The position numbers and the translations under genes are program-made. 64,000 bases of DNA from a virus. This document shows, piece after piece, positions 59,330 through 64,000 of the stretch. Positions within the stretch are counted from its first letter, which is position 1. Each line of letters begins with the position of its first letter. The stretch is from positions 64,001 through 128,000 of IMG/VR virus record IMGVR_UViG_3300046787_000302, one strand, 5' to 3'. The notes below the pieces were generated by a model. The model was not told the origin of the DNA. It saw nothing but the letters and a program-made list of their open reading frames with translations, and did not search any database.

Positions 59330-59584
59330 TTAATCTTCCGCAATATCAGGTAAGTCAAGATCGGTTGGTTTGATCTTATCTTCAAATGATAGTTGCGTTA
59401 AATCTTCGATATCTGGTATATCGGGGTAGGACTTCGTGCTAGTCAATACTGATCCAAACCATGGATCCTCTACCTCTTCTCCGTAGTTGTTTGCCATTAA
59501 GTCTTGGAAGTCATCGTCAGTCATATCACAGAACTGTTCTGTTGACATTTCAATAATCTTCCCGTTGGGCATCTGATAAATCAT
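59330..59584 (-). CDS. Small acidic protein (84 aa), unknown
   Basis: I take ATG at 59584 (MIYQMPNGKIIEM); an upstream TTG would add eight residues that overlap the promoter box. The protein is acidic throughout (TDDDFQDLMANNYGEEVEDPW, ending DLPDIAED) and helical. It is a single-gene unit between the TATATTTG box at 59606 and the terminator. An interaction or anti-host role is possible. Confidence 0.6.
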   Translation of the reverse strand: MIYQMPNGKIIEMSTEQFCDMTDDDFQDLMANNYGEEVEDPWFGSVLTSTKSYPDIPDIEDLTQLSFEDKIKPTDLDLPDIAED

Positions 59585-59605
59585 ATATAGGCATAGTAAG
59601 TAATG

Positions 59606-59613
59606 CAAATATA
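59606..59613 (-). promoter_or_regulatory. Possible host-type -7 box TATATTTG
   Basis: Minus strand TATATTTG at 59613-59606, 22 bases before the ATG at 59584. A TTG lies only 15 bases upstream, shorter than the usual 17-21, so the match is partial. Confidence 0.4.
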
Positions 59614-59678
59614 TATGTTACTTTTTACCAAAAAAGCCTATAATAAACAAGCAATGGACTATAGAGCTATACCAGTAA

Positions 59679-59837
59679 CTATTTTTTACGCTTTAGTTCA
59701 CTTACTACTCTTTTCCAGTAAGCGTTTGTCTTATTGATTGCCTCTTGGCGTTTATCTAGCTCTACTCTTGCTTGAGCTAGTTCTTCTTTTAGGTCGTGGA
59801 TAAGACCACGAGATTTGAAAAAATCTAGTATACCCAT
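59679..59837 (-). CDS. Small coiled-coil protein (52 aa)
   Basis: ATG at 59837, TAG at 59679-59681. It starts MGILDFFKSRGLIHDLKEEL and continues as a charged leucine-spaced helix (AQARVELDKRQEAI) ending basic. It begins one base below the stop of the 197-aa gene. A short membrane-associating or protein-binding coiled coil is likely. Function unknown. Confidence 0.55.
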   Translation of the reverse strand: MGILDFFKSRGLIHDLKEELAQARVELDKRQEAINKTNAYWKRVVSELKRKK

Positions 59838-59838
59838 A

Positions 59839-60432
59839 TTAAATACTTTGTTTTAGTTTTTTGTAAATACGACTAAGTGGACCACCAAGTGCTACTTCAT
59901 CTGCAGTTTTTGCAGATAGCTTATGGTTCTTTGTCAGTTTGACGATATCAATTAGCTCGCCCGCTTCGTTTACTGCTTTACCTTTTCTGGAAACATTAAA
60001 CGCTGTAATCATATTGTCTTCATCCGACTCGTAGTGGAAGAATAATATCTCTTTTGGTTTGACATCTTTCATGTCCTCTAAAGTAATGTCTTCATCTCTC
60101 TTGTTTAGCTTCTCAACATCTTCTTTTGATATTGTTCTAACCATACCAAGGTATGCAAACACACAACCAACAAGAGTAAAGTCTCCTTTTAACAACTGTT
60201 GTCCTATCTTTGGAAGTATATCTTCCATTAAGAACAGTTTTGTCTCATCACTCTTTAGTAAACTAGATGGTAAAGGACAAATCATTAGATGATCCCTGGC
60301 TTTCTCATCAGTCTCATTAATCTTCTCAGCAATGATACCAATAGTTGGTAGTATTTCACCATCGTCAACTATAGACTTCTCCATGAGCTCTCTAAACTCA
60401 TCGTTTAGTAATACTATCTTTGATTTCTTCAT
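59839..60432 (-). CDS. Unknown protein (197 aa)
   Basis: No family recognised. Mixed acidic and Lys-rich, with a hydrophobic middle (FTLVGCVFAYLGMVRTI near 80-97) that is short for a membrane helix. The C-terminus is helical and basic (LSRIYKKLKQSI). It sits before the 52-aa gene in the leftward run. Confidence 0.67.
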   Translation of the reverse strand: MKKSKIVLLNDEFRELMEKSIVDDGEILPTIGIIAEKINETDEKARDHLMICPLPSSLLKSDETKLFLMEDILPKIGQQLLKGDFTLVGCVFAYLGMVRTISKEDVEKLNKRDEDITLEDMKDVKPKEILFFHYESDEDNMITAFNVSRKGKAVNEAGELIDIVKLTKNHKLSAKTADEVALGGPLSRIYKKLKQSI

Positions 60433-60441
60433 ATCATGTTG

Positions 60442-60990
60442 TTAAAACCACCATCTTGGTGAGTGTATAGCAATAATCTTATAAGCTAACATCCGAGCTT
60501 CATCAGTTAATCTTTCACTTAGTAGTGTTCCTATAAGATAACGATCATCTTCTGTTACTTTTCTACCAATACGTTTAAGATGATAAAGCACATGCTTATA
60601 TGCTCTTGGATGTTTATCAAAGTATTCTCCAAGATTATCAAAGGTTGTTGTTCTTGTAAACAAACCTCTTTGATCAAGGTCATAGTCAGCACCATAGTAC
60701 TTATCTAACTCATCAACATAGTAGTTTGAATTAACTCTATTAAGTAACTCACGAGCTAACTTCATTCGATTTAGATCATAAGTGTGATGTTCGCCACAAA
60801 ACTTATTAAAGTCAGTAAACTTTAGTATCATTCTGTCTAACTGAAACACAGTAAACTTCTCAAAGTAATAGTAGTCCCAATCACCAAGGTTATATACTTT
60901 TGGTAACCAATAGATTAAGTTACTTGCCTTGTAACTAAGCCTGTAGTACCATCCTTTTACTGTGAACTTGATTCTGTTTAATCTATTCAT
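60442..60990 (-). CDS. Unknown aromatic-rich protein (182 aa)
   Basis: No family recognised. It has an unusual amount of Tyr, Phe and Trp (GWYYRLSYKASNLIYWLPKVYN near 13-34) with many Arg/Lys, and ends HSPRWWF. The C-terminal half is helical. It overlaps the 102-aa gene by eight bases. The basic, aromatic content suggests nucleic-acid or protein binding. Confidence 0.66.
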   Translation of the reverse strand: MNRLNRIKFTVKGWYYRLSYKASNLIYWLPKVYNLGDWDYYYFEKFTVFQLDRMILKFTDFNKFCGEHHTYDLNRMKLARELLNRVNSNYYVDELDKYYGADYDLDQRGLFTRTTTFDNLGEYFDKHPRAYKHVLYHLKRIGRKVTEDDRYLIGTLLSERLTDEARMLAYKIIAIHSPRWWF

Positions 60991-61291
60991 TACTTATAGC
61001 TAATAATAGTAGCTTTGTTGCTACTCGTTCATAAACTGCCCAAAAATGCTCAGCAGTTATCTCATTATGAAGATGTGGATTTAATGCAAAGTTTGCTCCA
61101 CAAGTACTTGATATCTCACCTGGCAAAGTGCTTGGCATCCAGCCTGCTTTAACTCCGTTATCATCAAACTCTTTTACTTCTAATACATTACCTGATGATT
61201 CTTCAAGTGCAACATGATTATATATCAGCGTAGTATTACTTGATAGATAGTTTATAGCAAACTTAGTGTAAGCTTTTCTTTTGTTCTCCAT
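60983..61291 (-). CDS. Unknown protein (102 aa)
   Basis: No family recognised. Asn/Thr/Glu-rich, probably globular, with the segment WMPSTLPGEISSTCGANFAL in the middle and a helical C-terminus (AVYERVATKLLLLAIS). Lies 11 bases after the radical SAM gene stop. Confidence 0.6.
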   Translation of the reverse strand: MENKRKAYTKFAINYLSSNTTLIYNHVALEESSGNVLEVKEFDDNGVKAGWMPSTLPGEISSTCGANFALNPHLHNEITAEHFWAVYERVATKLLLLAISNE

Positions 61292-61302
61292 GGATTTGCA
61301 AG

Positions 61303-62175
61303 TTAAAAAATATATCTGATATTAGACACATCAAGATATTGACCATAAACAGTTTTAAACTTAAGTATAGCTTCTGGCTTTACATCTTTTGAATAACGTA
61401 AGTTTATACCACCATACTCTGATTTTTTGTATTCTTGTATGTCAGGATGATAAAGTAACACGTTTACAATCCTTCCTTCAGGAGTATGTTGATTACGTTC
61501 TGCTTGTATGTCACTGTACGTCATAAAAATACACTCAGATGGCAAATCAATACCTCGTACTCGTAGTTTATTAAATAATCTACTATATTGAAACAACCAA
61601 CTACTATCTTCTCTTATAATAATGGGAGAGAAGTTTATATGTACCTCAAACTTAGTCTGCAGACTCTTTATTGCTTTAATCCTTGTATCTATACGCGTTG
61701 TTTTGGGCTCAAGTATCTCAGAGTATATCTGAGGCATTAACGACACTCTAATGCGATTCTTTTCAGGAAGGATATAATACTTATCAAGAGGAAACACATT
61801 AGGATACTTTGTTGCGAACGTACTCTTTAGCTTTGGATGGTTATTAAAGAATGTAAAGACTCTTTGCCAGTCATAGTGCTTATGATGTAAAGCAATATCA
61901 GTACTACAACCAATATCAATAGTATAGTATTTCTCATCACACTGATTAGGTACTTTAGGCCATGGTTGGCTTTCAACCCATCGATCAATGCTCATTAAGA
62001 TCTGATCTATATTATCGTTTATGTATACTGTTGTATGATTAAACCTTGAAACATAGCAATATGATGTCATACAACCACCTGCACACCCATAAATAAAGTT
62101 GGGAGAAACTGCATCAGAGCTTCTCCCATTTGGTTTTGTGACTAATGTTTTAGTCTTCTGATGTTTGATTACCAT
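61303..62175 (-). CDS. Radical SAM protein, spore-photoproduct-lyase-like
   Basis: Cys31, Cys35 and Cys40 in FIYGCAGGCMTSYCYVSRF form an Fe-S binding site, though the spacing is CX3CX4C and not the usual CX3CX2C. The rest (YYTIDIGCSTDIALHH, then KYPNVFPLDKYYI and RVSLMPQIYSEIL) fits the SPL family, whose bacterial member reverses the spore photoproduct in UV-damaged DNA. In phages it may repair or modify DNA, or act on RNA. I chose ATG at 62175, since the upstream TTG overlaps the next gene. Length 290 aa. Confidence 0.82.
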   Translation of the reverse strand: MVIKHQKTKTLVTKPNGRSSDAVSPNFIYGCAGGCMTSYCYVSRFNHTTVYINDNIDQILMSIDRWVESQPWPKVPNQCDEKYYTIDIGCSTDIALHHKHYDWQRVFTFFNNHPKLKSTFATKYPNVFPLDKYYILPEKNRIRVSLMPQIYSEILEPKTTRIDTRIKAIKSLQTKFEVHINFSPIIIREDSSWLFQYSRLFNKLRVRGIDLPSECIFMTYSDIQAERNQHTPEGRIVNVLLYHPDIQEYKKSEYGGINLRYSKDVKPEAILKFKTVYGQYLDVSNIRYIF

Positions 62176-62452
62176 CTGGCTTGTTTTTACGGTTATGTAA
62201 CTCAGCTTCTGCTTCAAACTGTGCTTTATCTAACATCATATCGATATCATCCTTTACAGTTGAGCACTGATTAATCATTCTCTGAACAACATAAGGTTGT
62301 AGTCCATGATACATTACTTCAACTTCAAAGTCTTCATCAGAAAACAGATTGATCATCTGCTCTTCACTAATATCAAGTACAACAAAGTGCTTATACTTGT
62401 TAGTTATGATATTCCACAGAATGTTTAGTTTAACTACTAGTTTTGTCATCAT
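62150..62452 (-). CDS. Unknown acidic protein (100 aa)
   Basis: No family recognised. The N-terminus is hydrophobic and basic (MMTKLVVKLNILWNIITNKY); the rest is acidic helical (DDIDMMLDKAQFEAEAELHNR). It overlaps the radical SAM gene by 26 bases and the next upstream gene by 23. ATG at 62452 or 62449. Confidence 0.6.
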   Translation of the reverse strand: MMTKLVVKLNILWNIITNKYKHFVVLDISEEQMINLFSDEDFEVEVMYHGLQPYVVQRMINQCSTVKDDIDMMLDKAQFEAEAELHNRKNKPDGNQTSED

Positions 62453-62789
62453 CTTTTAGTTTTTGTAGGTTGTCAGAGATACCATAAGATATCTTTCCAT
62501 CACTAGTAACTGCTTGTTTTAACTCATCAAGCAAGTTTATACCTTTTGCTTCAAAGTGCATAGATATAGTGCTAAATAAACCTACAGTACTTTCTTTACT
62601 TAACCACATCTTTGATATTGTGTTTCTTCCTGATGATTCAGGATTCTCAACAAGTAAAGCATAACTACCATCTTCTAATGAAGCAACTATTATTGTACGA
62701 TTATCAAGATAACGTGCTTGTACAAAGTCTATTATTTCTAGTTCACCACTCCCAGTGACTACTTTACCATATTTATTCTCTTTCGTCAT
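62430..62789 (-). CDS. Unknown protein (119 aa)
   Basis: No family recognised. Beta-rich (TIIVASLEDGSYALLVENP, then NTISKMWLSKESTVGLFST), followed by an acidic tail. Overlaps its neighbours by 23 and 17 bases. May be a small structured regulator. Confidence 0.6.
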   Translation of the reverse strand: MTKENKYGKVVTGSGELEIIDFVQARYLDNRTIIVASLEDGSYALLVENPESSGRNTISKMWLSKESTVGLFSTISMHFEAKGINLLDELKQAVTSDGKISYGISDNLQKLKDDDKTSS

Positions 62790-63018
62790 CTATCCAATTA
62801 TTATGTAATCTAACAAAGTGTTCGGCTAGTTCTTGGTTAAGTTCACCTGGACGTACTACTGTATACTCTTGTTCTGTATCAATCATTTGATACTCGCTAT
62901 ATAGAATAGGTACAACAGGAACAATAGTTCTACACCAGCACTCTTCACCTTGACTACAAGTGGATGTTTTCCACTTTACTATAAGAGATAACTCTTGTGC
63001 TTCTTCGTATGTCATCAT
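62773..63018 (-). CDS. Unknown protein (81 aa), Cys-containing
   Basis: No family recognised. SLIVKWKTSTCSQGEECWCR gives three Cys in a row suitable for metal binding, though only three. It ends acidic and is coupled to neighbours by overlaps of 17 and four bases. Confidence 0.58.
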   Translation of the reverse strand: MMTYEEAQELSLIVKWKTSTCSQGEECWCRTIVPVVPILYSEYQMIDTEQEYTVVRPGELNQELAEHFVRLHNNWIDDERE

Positions 63019-63425
63019 GATTTAAGTTTAGCTAACTCTTCTTCAAGTTCAGCGATTCTCTCCTGTTTTTCAGCAGTTACTATTCTTTCAAGCTCTTTTT
63101 TAAGCTCTTCTACAACATTTAGGTTATCTGCAACCATCTTATCTATTCGAGGCGTGTTAAAATAGAAGTAATGGTAAACTTCAACTTCTGGTCCATATAC
63201 ACTGTAATCTACTACTATTTTAGCTTTACTTTTAGTACCTGTATAAAAGTAAATAGTATAAAGCGGAAGAAAAGAATTGAACCAGGAGTTGTCATCACGA
63301 TATATTCTAACATTACCAACATGAATAGAAGACGCAGGTAAAGGATTATCTTCTGTGTCATACTTTCGTATTTCCATACGCATCTCTTCTGCTATCTTAA
63401 GCAAGGCTTTTAGTTGTTCTCTCAT
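63015..63425 (-). CDS. Unknown protein (136 aa) with C-terminal coiled coil
   Basis: The N-terminal helix (MREQLKALLKIAEEMRMEI) and C-terminal coiled coil (NVVEELKKELERIVTAEK and RIAELEEELAKLKS) flank a beta-type core (YTIYFYTGTKSKAKIVVDYSVY). It overlaps both neighbours by four bases. Function unknown. Confidence 0.62.
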   Translation of the reverse strand: MREQLKALLKIAEEMRMEIRKYDTEDNPLPASSIHVGNVRIYRDDNSWFNSFLPLYTIYFYTGTKSKAKIVVDYSVYGPEVEVYHYFYFNTPRIDKMVADNLNVVEELKKELERIVTAEKQERIAELEEELAKLKS

Positions 63426-63688
63426 TTCTTTTGTTTTTTACGTCGAACATTATTTACGGTGAAGTATTTACTCTCACCTTTTCTAGCTTTTCTAAGCTCA
63501 GTATGAAAGTCAGTACCATCATCTTCAAGTTTTTGCAATAACTCAAACAGTCTTTGCTTTCTTCGTTCTTCTTCTTTACCACCAAAAACATAGTAATCCA
63601 GCAAAGCTCCAAAGATTCCTGGAGGAGCTGGAAGAAACATACCCATTGATAGTATAGCAAGGATTAACATTAAATAAGGTGATTCCAT
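63422..63688 (-). CDS. Small membrane-anchored basic protein (88 aa)
   Basis: ATG at 63688; the TTG six bases upstream is less likely. One hydrophobic segment at residues 4-25 (PYLMLILAILSMGMFLPAPPGIF), then a basic coiled coil ending RKKQKK. The anchor and basic tail recall small membrane-localising phage proteins. The start overlaps the stop of the edge gene by one base (TAATG). Confidence 0.55.
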   Translation of the reverse strand: MESPYLMLILAILSMGMFLPAPPGIFGALLDYYVFGGKEEERRKQRLFELLQKLEDDGTDFHTELRKARKGESKYFTVNNVRRKKQKK

Positions 63689-64000
63689 TACCAAAGTGCT
63701 TTAACTCTCTTTACTGCCCAAGTATATCTACTCTTATTATTCAAACGAAAGTAGTAGTGACCTCCTGTTTGTGTAGCTTTATGTCTAAACTGCCACATAG
63801 TAGTGTTACGTAGTTCTTGTATGATATCTTCATTACCAGACCAACCTAGTGTATGGATCTCTAAAAGACCATGCTTATAAACAATAGCATCATCATAATA
63901 CCAAATAGATCGGATATACTCAATAAGGTCTGCAAAGTCTAGACTTTTATAATACTTACCTAATACATAACTACCATTAACATAACCACAGCTCCAGTTT
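63688..64000 (-). CDS. Unknown protein, 5' partial at window edge
   Basis: The frame runs from the right edge to a TAA at 63690-63688. About 103 residues are visible (VNGSYVLGKYYKSLDFADLI to the end, which is Tyr/Trp-rich and basic: RYTWAVKRVKALW). No family recognised. The gene continues beyond the window. Confidence 0.55.
   Translation of the reverse strand, partial: NWSCGYVNGSYVLGKYYKSLDFADLIEYIRSIWYYDDAIVYKHGLLEIHTLGWSGNEDIIQELRNTTMWQFRHKATQTGGHYYFRLNNKSRYTWAVKRVKALW

Noticed and set aside
59585-59740. Short + strand frame (about 40 codons) opposite the 52-aa gene
   Set aside because: No promoter or family support; the leftward frame fits tightly with its neighbours.
62098-62132. TGGGAGAA/TTCTCCCA inverted repeat within the radical SAM gene
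   Set aside because: It lies in coding sequence (NGRSSD region) without a U-run, so I do not call it a terminator.
1-64000. Stop-codon reassignment (TAG to Gln or TGA to Trp) seen in some crAss-like phages
   Set aside because: All three stops end genes at expected places (TAG after the 112-aa and 52-aa genes, TGA after dUTPase), and no gene is cut by in-frame TAG or TGA.
1-64000. tRNA genes, CRISPR arrays, insertion sequences, integrase
   Set aside because: I saw no cloverleaf-like segments in the gaps, no spaced repeats and no transposase or integrase motifs; I could not run a dedicated search.

Overview
The window looks like an internal stretch of a large tailed phage of the crAss-like group (order Crassvirales) infecting a member of the Bacteroidota. 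I base this on a run of giant virion proteins that includes a DFDVD-motif RNA polymerase subunit. A second line of evidence is an oppositely oriented replication block (family B DNA polymerase, DnaG-like primase, short DnaB-like helicase, SSB, Sak4-like ATPase, PD-(D/E)XK nuclease, dUTPase, uracil-DNA glycosylase, SF2 helicase). Bacteroidota features add to it: TTTG-N19-TAnnTTTG promoters and Flavobacteriia/Bacteroidia-like signal peptides and lipobox. The DNA is AT-rich by eye, tightly packed, uses all three stop codons in the standard way, and shows no tRNA, CRISPR array or insertion sequence. Both window edges cut through genes.

Layout. (1) 2-25558, + strand: a virion peptidoglycan hydrolase, two large putative structural proteins, then three giant proteins (1995, 2838 and 1272 aa) with only 1-2 bases between the last three. 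The 2838-aa protein carries the polymerase motif and, near its C-terminus, a HELLH zinc-protease motif. (2) 25587-38301, - strand: replication and nucleotide metabolism, read leftward from a strong host-type promoter at 38374-38404. The block is punctuated by intrinsic terminators. One promoter plus terminator near 25.8 kb may make a short RNA. (3) 38441-43749, + strand: a small virion protein, a fibre-like protein with leucine-rich-type repeats, an FkbM methyltransferase and a DXD glycosyltransferase. A lysis block follows (holin-like proteins, a spanin-like protein, a GH19 endolysin) and ends in a terminator. (4) 43782-49726, + strand: the most unusual part, eight genes nearly all aimed at the envelope. 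They include two CsgG-like proteins, a secreted protein with cohesin-like and dockerin-like parts, a lipoprotein, membrane proteins and a Ser/Ala-rich outer-membrane-like protein. (5) 49716-64000, - strand: a MoxR/VWA pair, uracil-DNA glycosylase, SF2 helicase, an HNH protein, a spore-photoproduct-lyase-like radical SAM protein and many small unknown genes. One small + strand gene with its own host-type promoter sits inside this block, and a second tiny + strand gene is possible.

How it fits together (inference). The giant proteins would be ejected with the DNA, and the virion RNA polymerase would transcribe the first genes. Host RNA polymerase could read the TAnnTTTG promoters. dUTPase, dNMP kinase and uracil-DNA glycosylase manage the nucleotide pool and keep uracil out of DNA while the leftward replication block copies the genome. 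The 38-49 kb block then builds the host-recognition fibre, possibly glycosylates something, and attacks or remodels the Gram-negative envelope. The CsgG/cohesin cluster is the best candidate for an undescribed system here.
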